This document shows, piece by piece, positions 41,223-50,279 of a DNA stretch of 64,000 nt. Under the pieces are notes generated by a model. It was not told the DNA's origin. It saw nothing but the letters and a program-made list of their open reading frames with translations, and did no database searches. The position numbers were made by a program, and so were the translations under genes. This DNA is from Streptomyces sp. ISL-87 (GTDB taxonomy: Bacteria > Actinomycetota > Actinomycetes > Streptomycetales > Streptomycetaceae), in NCBI RefSeq assembly GCF_018614095.1, contig NZ_JAGGOY010000018.1, positions 1-64,000 of the forward strand, read 5' to 3'. The first letter of the stretch is position 1, and each line of letters starts with the position of its first letter.

Positions 41223-41909
41223 ATGACCCGGGTGCTCGTGGTGGACGACGAGCCGCAGATCGTCCGAGCTCTCGTGATCAATCTGAAGGCACGCAAGTAC
41301 GAGGTCGACGCGGCCGCCGACGGGGCCGGCGCGCTGGAGCTGGCGGCCGCCCGCCACCCCGACGTGATCGTCCTCGACCTGGGCCTGCCGGACATGGACG
41401 GCGTCGAGGTGATCAAGGGCCTGCGGGGATGGACGCGGGTCCCGATCCTCGTGCTCTCCGCGCGGCACAGCTCCGACGAGAAGGTCGAGGCCCTCGACGC
41501 GGGCGCCGACGACTACGTCACCAAGCCCTTCGGCATGGACGAGCTGCTGGCCCGGCTGCGCGCCGCCGTCCGCCGGGCCGAGCCGTCGGCCGGCGCCGGC
41601 GATGACGAGGTGATCGTGGAGACCGAGGACTTCACGGTCGACCTGGCCGCGAAGAAGGCCGTGCGCGACGGGCGCGACGTACGCCTCACGCCCACCGAGT
41701 GGCACCTGCTGGAGGTGCTGGTCCGCAACGGCGGCAAGCTCGTGAGCCAGAAGCAGCTCCTCCAGGAAGTCTGGGGACCCTCGTACGGCACCGAGACGAA
41801 CTACCTGCGGGTCTACATGGCCCAGCTGCGCCGCAAGCTGGAGGCAGACCCGTCGCACCCGAGGCACTTCATCACCGAACCGGGCATGGGGTACCGCTTC
41901 GAGAGGTAG
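41223..41909 (+). CDS. kdpE: KdpE-type response regulator
   Basis: A 228-residue OmpR-family regulator: receiver motif VIVLDLGLPDMDGVEV, YVTKPFGMDEL, and a winged helix with RLTPTEWHLLEVLVRNGGK and YMAQLRRKLE...GMGYRF. It is the partner of the KdpD kinase. Its start is separated from kdpD by 61 bases occupied mainly by tandem repeats; GAAGGCAGG provides a ribosome site. Confidence 0.92.
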   Translation: MTRVLVVDDEPQIVRALVINLKARKYEVDAAADGAGALELAAARHPDVIVLDLGLPDMDGVEVIKGLRGWTRVPILVLSARHSSDEKVEALDAGADDYVTKPFGMDELLARLRAAVRRAEPSAGAGDDEVIVETEDFTVDLAAKKAVRDGRDVRLTPTEWHLLEVLVRNGGKLVSQKQLLQEVWGPSYGTETNYLRVYMAQLRRKLEADPSHPRHFITEPGMGYRFER

Positions 41910-41933
41910 TGGGGGCGCCGGTACGCTTCCTGT

Positions 41934-42353
41934 ATGAGTGCTGAACCGCGTCCCGACAAGCCCGCCAAGCCGCTCAGGCCGGCGGGCCGGTTCCGCCGGA
42001 TGATAGAGCGGCTGTCGACCTCCCAGGAGGAGCTGCATTCGGCGGAACTGCAGGAGGACGCAGAAGCCGCAGGGTGTACGCGGATCTGCGACTGCCACGA
42101 CCGCCAGATAGTCAAGGTGACCGGAACCCTGCGTACGGTCACCCTGCGGCCGCGTGCGGGCGTACCCGCTCTGGAGGCGGAGCTGTTCGACGGCTCGGCC
42201 GCGCTGGACGTGGTGTGGCTCGGCCGTCGCTCGATAGTGGGAATCGAACCCGGGCGGCGCATGATCGCCTCGGGGCGCATCTCGTCGAGCCATGGGCGCC
42301 GGGTCCTCTTCAACCCGAAGTACGAACTCCGACCGCTCGGACAGGAGCAGTAA
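41934..42353 (+). CDS. OB-fold nucleic acid-binding domain protein
   Basis: A 139-residue protein with an OB-fold of the type in actinobacterial 'OB-fold nucleic acid binding domain-containing protein': TGTLRTVTLRPRAGVPALEA, ELFDGSAALDVVWLGRRSI and RMIASGRISSSHGRRVLFNP. It is encoded just before the DUF3159 gene, an order usual in actinobacteria. Nucleic-acid binding is predicted only by fold. Confidence 0.82.
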   Translation: MSAEPRPDKPAKPLRPAGRFRRMIERLSTSQEELHSAELQEDAEAAGCTRICDCHDRQIVKVTGTLRTVTLRPRAGVPALEAELFDGSAALDVVWLGRRSIVGIEPGRRMIASGRISSSHGRRVLFNPKYELRPLGQEQ

Positions 42354-42356
42354 CCG

Positions 42357-43085
42357 GTGACGTCACTCGACAAACCGACCACCCCGGATCCCTCGGCGGA
42401 TCAGAAGGCCGTGACCCAGGCGGCTCTCTTCGACGCCTTCGGCGGCATCCGCGGCACTGTGGAGACGATGCTCCCCGGGCTGCTCTTCGTCATGATCTAC
42501 ACGGTCAACAAGGACGTGAAGATGTCCGCCATCGCGGCGGGCGCGGTCGCGGTCCTGCTGGTGATCGTGCGGCTGCTGCGCAAGGACACGGTGAAGCACG
42601 CCTTCAGCGGCGTCTTCGGCGTGGGCGTGGGTGTGGCGTTCGCGCTCTTCACCGGCACCGCCAAGGGCTTCTACCTGCCCGGCATGATCTACGGCGCCGG
42701 GCTGGGGGTTGCCTTCACGCTCTCCGCGCTCGTGGGCTTCCCGCTGCTGGGTGTGGTGCTGGGGCCGGTGTTCAAGGAGAACCTGTCCTGGCGCACGCGC
42801 AACCCGGGGCGCAAGAAGGCGTACACCAAGGCCAGTCTGGCCTGGGGCATCATCTTCCTCGCCAAGTACGCGATCCTCTTCCCGCTGTACTGGTGGGGCG
42901 ACGCGACGCAGCTGGGCTGGGTGCTGATCGCGCTGAAGCTTCCGCCGATGGTGCTGGCGGTGTACTTCACCTGGGTCTTCCTGGCGAAGGCGCCGCCACC
43001 GATCGATGTGATCGCGGAGTGGGAGGCCAAGGAGGCTGCCGCCGACGCCGCCAAGGCCGCTGCCGCTCGGGAGCGGGGAGCCTGA
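42357..43085 (+). CDS. DUF3159 membrane protein
   Basis: A 242-residue DUF3159 protein with about six hydrophobic segments (for example ETMLPGLLFVMIYTVN, GAVAVLLVIVRLL, LGVAFTLSALVGFPLLGVVL) and an Ala/Glu/Lys-rich tail. GTG 42357 lies three bases after the OB-fold gene. Function unknown; the OB-fold/DUF3159 pair is conserved near trkA genes in this group. Confidence 0.85.
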   Translation: MTSLDKPTTPDPSADQKAVTQAALFDAFGGIRGTVETMLPGLLFVMIYTVNKDVKMSAIAAGAVAVLLVIVRLLRKDTVKHAFSGVFGVGVGVAFALFTGTAKGFYLPGMIYGAGLGVAFTLSALVGFPLLGVVLGPVFKENLSWRTRNPGRKKAYTKASLAWGIIFLAKYAILFPLYWWGDATQLGWVLIALKLPPMVLAVYFTWVFLAKAPPPIDVIAEWEAKEAAADAAKAAAARERGA

Positions 43086-43110
43086 CCGGCCCCGCCGTGG
43101 GGAGTGGGCC

Positions 43111-43171
43111 CGGCGCCGTTGCCGGGGGCGCTGCCCCCGGGCCCCCGCGCCTCAAACGCCGGCGGGGCTGG
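43111..43171. repeat. Streptomyces intergenic palindromic element, copy D
   Basis: Hairpin CCGGGGGCGCTGCCCCCGG followed by GCCTCAAACGCCGGCGGGG (43149-43167), nearly identical to copy B. It lies between convergent DUF3159 and trkA genes, 34 bases from a separate strong terminator. Confidence 0.9.
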
Positions 43172-43204
43172 GTTTGGCGGGGGCCGGGTTTGCCCGGCGG
43201 GATA

Positions 43205-43242
43205 CGAAGGGGCGGCTGACCACCAGGTCAGCCGCCCCTTCG
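43205..43242. terminator. Bidirectional terminator between convergent genes
   Basis: A perfect 17-bp stem (43205-43221 with 43226-43242) closes a 4-base loop ACCA. AAGG/CCTT at the base gives short A and T runs on either strand. It is the strongest hairpin seen in the window. Confidence 0.85.
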
Positions 43243-43269
43243 CATATGCCGTTCAGCGTGCCCGCAGGG

Positions 43270-43932
43270 CTAGCCGCGGGCCTGGAGGAGGTCCTCCAGC
43301 TGCTCCTCACGGGCCTGGGCGGCCACGAAGAGGAGTTCGTCGCCCGGCTCCAGGGTCTCCTCGCCGTGCGGGGTGAGCACCCGGTTGCCCCGGATGATCG
43401 TGACCAGCGAGGTGTCCTCGGGCCAGCTGATCTCGCTGATCTGGGTCCCGGCGACCGAGGAGTCGGCCGGCAGGGTCAGCTCGACCAGGTTGGCGTCGCC
43501 GTGGCTGAAGCGGAGCAGCCGCACCAGGTCGCCGACGCTGACGGCCTCCTCGACCAGGGCCGACATCAGGCGCGGTGTGGAGACCGCGACGTCGACGCCC
43601 CAGGACTCGTTGAAGAGCCACTCGTTCTTCGGGTTGTTGACCCGCGCCACGACCCGGGGGACCCCGTACTCGGTCTTGGCCAGGAGAGAGACGACCAGGT
43701 TGACCTTGTCGTCGCCCGTCGCGGCGATGACCACGTTGCAGCGCTGGAGCGCGGCCTCGTCCAGTGAGGTGATCTCACAGGCGTCGGCCAGCAGCCACTC
43801 GGCCTGCGGCACCCGCTCCACCGAGATGGCGGTCGGCGCCTTGTCGATCAGGAGCACCTCATGGCCGTTCTCCAGCAGCTCGCCCGCGATGGAGCGGCCA
43901 ACCGCGCCGGCTCCGGCGATCGCGACCCTCAT
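43270..43932 (-). CDS. TrkA-type potassium uptake regulatory protein (second)
   Basis: A 220-residue RCK protein: Rossmann NAD-binding motif VAIAGAGAVGRSIAGELLENG with acidic residue in LLIDKAP, then an RCK_C domain (SSVAGTQISEISWPEDTSLV). It corresponds to CeoC in mycobacteria. Such proteins gate potassium channels or transporters in response to NAD(H) or nucleotides such as c-di-AMP. It overlaps the stop of the preceding trkA gene by four bases. Confidence 0.9.
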   Translation of the reverse strand: MRVAIAGAGAVGRSIAGELLENGHEVLLIDKAPTAISVERVPQAEWLLADACEITSLDEAALQRCNVVIAATGDDKVNLVVSLLAKTEYGVPRVVARVNNPKNEWLFNESWGVDVAVSTPRLMSALVEEAVSVGDLVRLLRFSHGDANLVELTLPADSSVAGTQISEISWPEDTSLVTIIRGNRVLTPHGEETLEPGDELLFVAAQAREEQLEDLLQARG

Positions 43933-44597
43933 GCGTGTGCCTCCTCGGGCCCCTGGGCGAATGCCTCTTCGACCTTGGCGATCTCGTCCGTACGCATCAT
44001 CACGTGGACGAGGTCGCCCTCCTGGAGCACGGTCTGGGACGTCGGCAGCGTCGCCTCGCCCAGCCGGGTGAGGAAGGCGACGCGGACGCCGGTCTCGTCC
44101 TGCAGCTTGCTGACCTTGTGCCCGATCCAGGCGGGGGAGGCGTGCACCTCGGCGAGCTGCACGCCACCGCTCGGGTCGCGCCACAGCGGCTCCGCGCCCG
44201 AGGGCAGGAGCCGGCGCAGCATCTGGTCGGCGGTCCACCGGACGGTGGCGACCGTGGGGATGCCCAGGCGTTGGTAGACCTCGGCGCGCTTGGGGTCGTA
44301 GATGCGGGCGGCGACGTTCTCGATGCCGAACATCTCGCGGGCCACGCGGGCGGCGATGATGTTGGAATTGTCACCGCTGCTGACCGCGGCGAAGGCTCCC
44401 GCCTCCTCGATCCCGGCCTCGCGCAGAGTGTCCTGGTCGAAGCCGACGCCGGTGACGCGGCGACCGCCGAAGGATGCCCCCAGCCGACGGAATGAGGTGG
44501 GGTCCTGGTCGACGACTGCGACCGTATGCCCCTGCTGTTCCAGGGTCTGGGCGAGTGCGGAACCCACTCTTCCGCAGCCCATGATGACGATGTGCAC
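43929..44597 (-). CDS. TrkA-type potassium uptake regulatory protein (first)
   Basis: A 222-residue RCK protein (CeoB-like): VIMGCGRVGSALAQTLEQQGH is the Rossmann motif, with the ribose-binding Asp in AVVDQDP; the RCK_C part includes AWIGHKVSKLQDETGVRV. It is the first gene of the pair, transcribed divergently from the APC permease. The two proteins probably form a heteromeric ring that controls a potassium transporter, possibly the adjacent permease. Confidence 0.9.
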   Translation of the reverse strand: MHIVIMGCGRVGSALAQTLEQQGHTVAVVDQDPTSFRRLGASFGGRRVTGVGFDQDTLREAGIEEAGAFAAVSSGDNSNIIAARVAREMFGIENVAARIYDPKRAEVYQRLGIPTVATVRWTADQMLRRLLPSGAEPLWRDPSGGVQLAEVHASPAWIGHKVSKLQDETGVRVAFLTRLGEATLPTSQTVLQEGDLVHVMMRTDEIAKVEEAFAQGPEEAHA

Positions 44598-44734
44598 GGC
44601 CGTCCTTCCGGCTGTCAGCGGCTGTTCTGTCCAGCCTCATTCACGCTCAGGCTTAACAGGGTCTCAGACCGTGGCCCAAGCTACACACGGGCGGTCACCA
44701 ATATGACTTCTTGACGCCGGGTACGATCCTCTGC

Positions 44735-46783
44735 GTGTCCAAACTGACCGACGTGCCCAAACGGATCCTGATCGGCCGGGCGCTGCGCAGCGACCGCCTC
44801 GGAGAAACGCTCCTCCCTAAACGGATCGCCCTACCTGTCTTCGCGTCCGACCCGCTCTCCTCGGTGGCATATGCCCCGGGCGAGGTGCTGCTGGTGCTGT
44901 CGATCGCGGGCGTGTCGGCGTACCACTTCAGCCCGTGGATCGCCGCAGCGGTCGTCGTGCTGATGTTCACCGTGGTGGCCTCCTACCGCCAGAACGTCCA
45001 CGCCTACCCGAGCGGCGGCGGCGACTACGAGGTCGCCAACACCAACCTCGGACCCAAGGCCGGCCTCACCGTCGCGAGCGCCCTGCTCGTCGACTACGTG
45101 CTGACCGTCGCCGTCTCGATCTCCTCCGGTGTCGAAAATCTCGGCTCCGCGGTGGATTTCGTCATTGAGCACAAGGTGCTCTCGGCGGTGATCATGATTC
45201 TGTTGCTCACGCTGATGAATCTGCGCGGCGTGAAGGAATCCGGGAAGCTCTTCGCCATCCCGACCTATGTGTTCGTCGGTGCCGTATTTGTGATGATCGC
45301 CTGGGGTGCCTGGCGCGGCCTCGTCGTCGGCGACACCATGAAAGCCCCGACGGCCGACATGGAAATCAAGGCCGAGCACCAGGGGCTGGCCGGCTTCGCG
45401 CTGGTGTTCCTGCTGCTGCGGGCCTTCTCCTCCGGATGCGCCGCCCTGACCGGCGTCGAGGCCATCAGCAACGGCGTCCCCGCGTTCCGCAAGCCCAAGA
45501 GCAAGAACGCCGCGACCACGCTCGCCCTCATGGGGGGCCTCGCGGTCACCATGTTCTGCGGCATCATCGGCCTGGCCATGGCCACCGATGTGAAGATGGC
45601 CGAGACCCCCGCCACCAACCTGCTGGAGAACGGCGTCCCCGTCGGCGCCGATTTCGTCCAGCACCCGGTGATCTCCCAGGTGGCCGAGGCCGTCTTCGGC
45701 AACGGCAGCATCCTCTTCGTCGTCCTCGCGACGGCCACCGCGCTCGTCCTGTTCCTGGCCGCGAACACCGCGTACAACGGCTTCCCGCTGCTCGGCTCGA
45801 TCCTCGCCCAGGACCGCTACCTGCCGCGCCAGCTGCACACCCGAGGCGACCGGCTCGCCTTCTCCAACGGCATCGTGCTGCTGGCGGGCGCCGCCATCCT
45901 GCTGGTGTGGATCTACGACGCCGACTCGACCAAGCTGATCCAGCTCTACATCGTCGGAGTCTTCGTCTCCTTCACGCTGAGCCAGATCGGCATGGTCCGG
46001 CACTGGAACCGCCACCTGCGGACCGAGAAGGCCCCGGCGGCCCGCCGCCGGATGCACCGGTCCCGGGCGATCAACACCTTCGGCGCGATCTTCACCGGGC
46101 TGGTCCTGGTCGTCGTCCTCGCCACCAAGTTCACGCACGGCGCATGGGTCGCTCTGCTCGGCATGGTGATCTTCTACGGCACGATGACCGCGATCCGGAA
46201 GCACTACGACCGGGTCGCCATCGAGATCGCCGCAGCCGAGGGGCCGAGCGACGACAGCGTGCGGCCCTCCCGGGTCCACTCGATCGTTCTCGTCTCCAAG
46301 GTCCACAAGCCGACGCTGCGCGCCCTGGCCTTCGCCAAGCTGACCCGGTCGGACACCCTGGAGGCGCTCAGCATCAGCGTCGACGTGGCCGAGACGAAGG
46401 CGCTGAAGGAGGAGTGGGAGCGGCGCGCGATCAACGTACCGCTCAAGATCCTGGACTCGCCGTACCGCGAGATCACCCGGCCGGTGGTGGAGTACGTGAA
46501 GGGGCTGCGCAGTGAGAACCCGCGCGACGCCGTCAGCGTGTACATCCCGGAGTACGTCGTCGGGCGCTGGTACGAGCACCTGCTGCACAACCAGAGCGCG
46601 CTGCGGCTCAAGGGGCGGCTGCTCTTCACGCCCGGCGTGATGGTCACCTCGGTGCCCTACCAGCTGGAGTCCTCCGAGCTCGCGAAGCGGCGGGCGAGGA
46701 AGCGGCAGGAGTGGAACGCCCCGGGCGCGGTGCGCCGCGGACCGGTGGACGCCCCGCGCCCGAAGGACCGCGAGGCGAAGTAG
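44735..46783 (+). CDS. APC-family permease, KimA-like
   Basis: A 682-residue APC-superfamily transporter with about 12 membrane helices (to about residue 460) and a cytoplasmic C-terminal domain of about 200 residues. VFASDPLSSVAYAPGEVLLVL in helix 1 is typical of the KimA/YdaO group, known high-affinity potassium importers in Bacillus and relatives. Together with two TrkA proteins divergently upstream and kdpDE nearby, potassium import is the likely role. GTG 44735 is chosen; TACGAT ends seven bases before it, suggesting a leaderless transcript. TTG 44711 would add eight residues. Confidence 0.82.
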   Translation: MSKLTDVPKRILIGRALRSDRLGETLLPKRIALPVFASDPLSSVAYAPGEVLLVLSIAGVSAYHFSPWIAAAVVVLMFTVVASYRQNVHAYPSGGGDYEVANTNLGPKAGLTVASALLVDYVLTVAVSISSGVENLGSAVDFVIEHKVLSAVIMILLLTLMNLRGVKESGKLFAIPTYVFVGAVFVMIAWGAWRGLVVGDTMKAPTADMEIKAEHQGLAGFALVFLLLRAFSSGCAALTGVEAISNGVPAFRKPKSKNAATTLALMGGLAVTMFCGIIGLAMATDVKMAETPATNLLENGVPVGADFVQHPVISQVAEAVFGNGSILFVVLATATALVLFLAANTAYNGFPLLGSILAQDRYLPRQLHTRGDRLAFSNGIVLLAGAAILLVWIYDADSTKLIQLYIVGVFVSFTLSQIGMVRHWNRHLRTEKAPAARRRMHRSRAINTFGAIFTGLVLVVVLATKFTHGAWVALLGMVIFYGTMTAIRKHYDRVAIEIAAAEGPSDDSVRPSRVHSIVLVSKVHKPTLRALAFAKLTRSDTLEALSISVDVAETKALKEEWERRAINVPLKILDSPYREITRPVVEYVKGLRSENPRDAVSVYIPEYVVGRWYEHLLHNQSALRLKGRLLFTPGVMVTSVPYQLESSELAKRRARKRQEWNAPGAVRRGPVDAPRPKDREAK

Positions 46784-46802
46784 CGCCTGGCTGTCGGGTG
46801 GC

Positions 46803-46854
46803 GAACGGCCGGACGAGATCCACGTAAACTGGTGGGTCGGTCGTCCGGCCGTTC
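46803..46854 (+). terminator. Terminator-like hairpin after the APC permease
   Basis: A perfect 14-bp stem GAACGGCCGGACGA / TCGTCCGGCCGTTC (46803-46816, 46841-46854) with a 24-base loop, followed by TTCGTTG. It separates the permease from the RNA methyltransferase gene, whose own promoter may lie in the loop (TAAACT at 46825). Confidence 0.7.
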
Positions 46855-46892
46855 TTCGTTGTGAAGCCTTTTAGCCTTGGAGCCTCCCCACC

Positions 46893-48224
46893 ATGACCGA
46901 GCAGAACGAGAAGCAGTCACTGGTCGGGGAGGAGTACGAGGTCGAGGTCGGCCCCGTCGCGCACGGCGGCCACTGCATCGCCCGGACCGCCGAGGGCCGG
47001 GTCCTGTTCGTCCGCCACACCCTCCCCGGTGAGAAGGTCATCGCGAAGGTCACCGAGGGCGATGTGGACTCCCGCTTCCTGCGCGCCGACGCGATCACCG
47101 TGCTGGAGGCGTCGAAGGACCGTGTCGAGGCCCCCTGCAAGTACGCGGGCCCCAGCAAGTGCGGCGGCTGTGACTGGCAGCACGCCAAGCCGGGCGCCCA
47201 GCGCCGGCTCAAGGGCGAGGTCGTCGCCGAGCAGCTGAAGCGGCTCGCCGGGCTCACCCCCGAGGAGGCCGGCTGGGACGGAACCGTCATGCCGGCCGAG
47301 GGCGACAAGCTGCCGGCCGGGCAGGTCCCGCAGTGGCGTACCCGGGTCCAGTTCGCCATCGACGAGGACGGCAACGCCGGCCTGCGCAAGCACCGCTCGC
47401 ACGACATCGAGCTGATCGACCACTGCATGATCGCCGCGCCGGGCGTCAGCGAGCTGGGCATCGAGAAGCAGGACTGGCCCCAGATGGCCACGGTCGAGGC
47501 CATCGCCGCCTCCGGCTCGAACGACCGCCAGGTCGTCCTGACCCCGCGCCCCGGCGGCCGCCTCCCGCTCGTCGAGCTCGACAAGCCGGTCTCGGTCCTG
47601 CGCGTCGAGGAGAAGGACGGCGGCGTCCACCGCGTCCACGGCCGCCCCTTCGTGCGCGAGCGCGCGGACGGCCGTACGTACCGCGTGGGCATGGGCGGCT
47701 TCTGGCAGGTCCACCCGCAGGCTGCCGACACCCTGATCCGCGCCGTGATGCAGGGCCTGATGCCGCGCAAGGGCGAGATGGCCCTCGACCTCTACTGCGG
47801 CGTCGGCATCTTCGCGGGCGCGCTGGCCGAGCGACTCGGCGACACGGGCGCGGTGCTCGGCATCGAGTCGACGAAGCGCGCGGTCGAGGACGCCCGGCAC
47901 AACCTGGAGGACATGCCGCGCGTCCGCATCGAGCAGGGCAAGGTCGAGCAGGTCCTGCCGAAGACCGGGATCACCGAGTGCGACCTGGTCGTCCTCGACC
48001 CCCCGCGCGCCGGCGCCGGCAAGCAGACGGTCCGCCACATCGCGGGCCTCTCCGCCCGCCGCATCGCCTACGTCGCCTGCGACCCGGCGGCCCTGGCCCG
48101 CGACCTGGGCTACTTCAAGGAAAACGGCTACAAGGTCCGCACCCTCCGCGTCTTCGACCTGTTCCCGATGACGCATCATGTCGAGTGCGTGGCGATCCTG
48201 GAGCCGATCCGCGACGACGCCTGA
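46893..48224 (+). CDS. TRAM-domain RNA m5U methyltransferase (TrmA/RlmCD type)
   Basis: A 443-residue SAM-dependent methyltransferase: N-terminal TRAM domain (VEVGPVAHGGHCIARTAEGR), iron-sulfur cluster cysteines in CKYAGPSKCGGCDWQH plus DHCMIA, SAM motif ALDLYCGVGIFAGALAE, target-binding DLVVLDPPRAG, and the catalytic Cys in IAYVACDPAALARDL with general base Glu in HHVECVAILE. It forms 5-methyluridine in rRNA or tRNA; which one is unclear. Confidence 0.9.
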   Translation: MTEQNEKQSLVGEEYEVEVGPVAHGGHCIARTAEGRVLFVRHTLPGEKVIAKVTEGDVDSRFLRADAITVLEASKDRVEAPCKYAGPSKCGGCDWQHAKPGAQRRLKGEVVAEQLKRLAGLTPEEAGWDGTVMPAEGDKLPAGQVPQWRTRVQFAIDEDGNAGLRKHRSHDIELIDHCMIAAPGVSELGIEKQDWPQMATVEAIAASGSNDRQVVLTPRPGGRLPLVELDKPVSVLRVEEKDGGVHRVHGRPFVRERADGRTYRVGMGGFWQVHPQAADTLIRAVMQGLMPRKGEMALDLYCGVGIFAGALAERLGDTGAVLGIESTKRAVEDARHNLEDMPRVRIEQGKVEQVLPKTGITECDLVVLDPPRAGAGKQTVRHIAGLSARRIAYVACDPAALARDLGYFKENGYKVRTLRVFDLFPMTHHVECVAILEPIRDDA

Positions 48225-48536
48225 CCTGCGGTTTTGCGTTATGCGTGACGGACTGGGGAGCCGCTAGTGTTCCGGTCGGCGTTCTGGATCTCCTCGCGCA
48301 GGCCGTACGGCCGGCATTCCCGTCCCCGGCTTCTTCACGTCCCTTGACGGCTTCTTCGAGGTGGCATGCGGCCTGCTGATCCTGGCAGGGCTGCTCACCG
48401 GGCTTCGCCCATCCGGGCGTGCCGCAGGAGAGGGGGGCAGCGCAGGTGGGTGCCGCGTCCGGTGGCATGGTCGTGCCCTGGGTTTTGCCGTGCCGGGATC
48501 CGTGCTGTCCTGGAAGGGTCCGGCGGGGAGAGCAAT
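48225..48536. other. Intergenic region, no supported gene
   Basis: This is 312 bases between the RNA methyltransferase and DUF2182 genes. Open frames here lack ribosome sites and recognisable motifs. It marks the edge between conserved core genes and the accessory group that follows. The DUF2182 ribosome site GGGGAGAG lies at its end. Confidence 0.4.
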
Positions 48537-49358
48537 ATGCGTATCATCCAGCGCTCCATCACCAACGACCATCCGCTGCGGCCGGGGGTGCTGCTGTCGG
48601 CCCGGGACCTTGCCGTCGCCTGGTCGCTGATCGTCCTGATCGCCGCACTGGCCTGGGTGCTCACCGTCGGCCAGGCCCTGGACATGGGGATCGAGCCGGG
48701 CACCATGGGGATGGCGCTGCCGCTGTTCCTGCTCCTATGGGTGGCCATGATGGCGGCGATGATGCTGCCGTCGGTGGCTCCCGTAGCGGTGACCTGGGCG
48801 AAGGGCATCGCGAGGCAGTCCAGTGGAGCCGCCCGCGCGGTGCGCACCACCGAGTTCATCGCCGGCTACCTGGTCGTCTGGACGGCCTTCGGGCTGCTCG
48901 CGTACGGGGGGCTGGCACTCACCGGGGATGTGGTCGACCGTGATCCGCAGGCCGGGAAGTGGATCGGCGCGGCCGCCTTCGCACTGGCCGGGCTGTACCA
49001 ACTGGGCCCGCTGAAGACCATCTGCCTACGGCACTGCCGGAGCCCGATGGCACAACTGATGCGTTACGCGGGCTACCGGCCGCCGGCCCGTGACCTGAGG
49101 GTCGGGCTGCACCACGGGGGGTACTGCCTGGGCTGCTGCTGGGCGCTGATGGTGGTCCTGATCCCGCTCGGCGTCATGAACATCGCGGCGATGGCCGGGC
49201 TCGCGGCGCTGATCTTCCTGGAGAAGCTCTGGTACCGAGGCCCTCAGCTCGCCCATGTCATGGGAGTGGCGTTCCTGGTACTCGCGGTGCTCGCGCCCTT
49301 CCAGGACTGGCTGCTGCCGGGTCTGCAGCCGTCCGGTGGGCCGATGGCACCGATGTGA
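48537..49358 (+). CDS. DUF2182 metal-binding membrane protein
   Basis: A 273-residue membrane protein of the DUF2182 family with about seven hydrophobic helices. Family hallmarks are WVAMMAAMMLPSVAPV and GLHHGGYCLGCCWALM, whose His, Cys and Met residues suggest metal binding. The family is often found with DUF1326, which is encoded convergently just downstream here. Role unproven. Confidence 0.85.
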   Translation: MRIIQRSITNDHPLRPGVLLSARDLAVAWSLIVLIAALAWVLTVGQALDMGIEPGTMGMALPLFLLLWVAMMAAMMLPSVAPVAVTWAKGIARQSSGAARAVRTTEFIAGYLVVWTAFGLLAYGGLALTGDVVDRDPQAGKWIGAAAFALAGLYQLGPLKTICLRHCRSPMAQLMRYAGYRPPARDLRVGLHHGGYCLGCCWALMVVLIPLGVMNIAAMAGLAALIFLEKLWYRGPQLAHVMGVAFLVLAVLAPFQDWLLPGLQPSGGPMAPM

Positions 49359-49359
49359 T

Positions 49360-49659
49360 TCAACGCCGTCGCTGCGCGCGCCACATCGAGCGCCGGCAGC
49401 CGTAGAAGCCCGCACTTGAGACGCAGAACGGCACCAGGTAGTTGACCAGGACCCGCACCCAGGTCACAGCTGTGGCCGCGCCCGCGAAGAGCACTGAACC
49501 TTGGTTGACCAGCGAGAGCAGCGTGCCGACCACCAGGGCGATCGGCACGCACCGACCCAGCGACGTCGTGGAGAACGCCGTCTCCAGCAGCCGCGGCGGG
49601 AGATCGCCGGTCCGCGGAGGGGCCCGACGGTTCCCCCGCGGTGCCCGTGAGCCACTCAC
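49360..49659 (-). CDS. NrtS-like small membrane protein
   Basis: A 99-residue protein with two or three hydrophobic helices: CVPIALVVGTLLSLVNQGSV and TWVRVLVNYLVPFCVSSAGF. The pattern VVGTxLxLxNQG...YLVPFxVSS is what I recall for NrtS, proposed to act in nitrate/nitrite transport. GTG 49659 overlaps the DUF1326 stop by four bases, so it is translated with that gene. Confidence 0.7.
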   Translation of the reverse strand: MSGSRAPRGNRRAPPRTGDLPPRLLETAFSTTSLGRCVPIALVVGTLLSLVNQGSVLFAGAATAVTWVRVLVNYLVPFCVSSAGFYGCRRSMWRAQRRR

Positions 49660-50279
49660 ACCCGGCCCTTGGACACTCCAGCCTCCTGTTCGCTGGCGAA
49701 GACGAAGTCGGCCTCCTCTCCATAACCCGGCTCGTAGCTCAGGCCGAATGCATCCGAGGTGCCGGTCGTCCGCCCGATCCCGTACTCGGGGGCGAATCCG
49801 AACAGGGCGTTCTTCACCGTCGTCGGCGTGCCGTCCGCACCGCGCAGCGGCTCGTACGACAGCTGAGTGTGCCCCTCGACAGTCAGGCCCGGGTGCTCCC
49901 CGTCGGAGAGCGAGACCGGACCGCGCTCGGTACCGAGGAACTCACCGATGAACTGCGCGAGCTCGCCGAACGGGCCGCCCTCCTGACCGGAGAGGATCCG
50001 CCCAACGGCGTCGGCCTGCGTGTCAGTGGCGCCGGTGTCGATCACGACGCCGACCTTCCAGTCGCCGGCCGTCAGGTTCGACGGAAAGTGGTTGTAGAAC
50101 GCGAAGTCGACCCCGGAGAGATCGACGTCGTCCAGCCGCCCGTCGGCGATGTGGAACACCGCGGTGCCACGGCACTCCGTGCCGCCCCGCGCGTCCCTGG
50201 GCTGTGCGTCGACGCTGCATCCGCAGATCACGGCGCATGAACAGCTCACTACATAGTGCCCGGAAATGCTGTATGTCAT
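49656..50279 (-). CDS. DUF1326 protein
   Basis: A 207-residue DUF1326 protein starting MTYSISGHYVVSCSCAVICG, whose N-terminal Cys-x-Cys...Cys-x-Cys pattern is a family mark and suggests metal binding. DUF1326 and DUF2182 genes are regular neighbours, here placed tail-to-tail, so the two products probably act together. AGAGGAG precedes the ATG at 50279. Confidence 0.85.
   Translation of the reverse strand: MTYSISGHYVVSCSCAVICGCSVDAQPRDARGGTECRGTAVFHIADGRLDDVDLSGVDFAFYNHFPSNLTAGDWKVGVVIDTGATDTQADAVGRILSGQEGGPFGELAQFIGEFLGTERGPVSLSDGEHPGLTVEGHTQLSYEPLRGADGTPTTVKNALFGFAPEYGIGRTTGTSDAFGLSYEPGYGEEADFVFASEQEAGVSKGRV

Noticed and set aside
38621..41416. Minus-strand open frame of about 930 codons opposite kdpD
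   Set aside because: A shadow of kdpD: no domain, low-complexity Gly/Gln/His composition, no start signals.
44711..44716. TTGACG as -35 box of the APC permease gene
   Set aside because: The only nearby -10 candidate (TACGAT at 44722) is five bases away, far too close.
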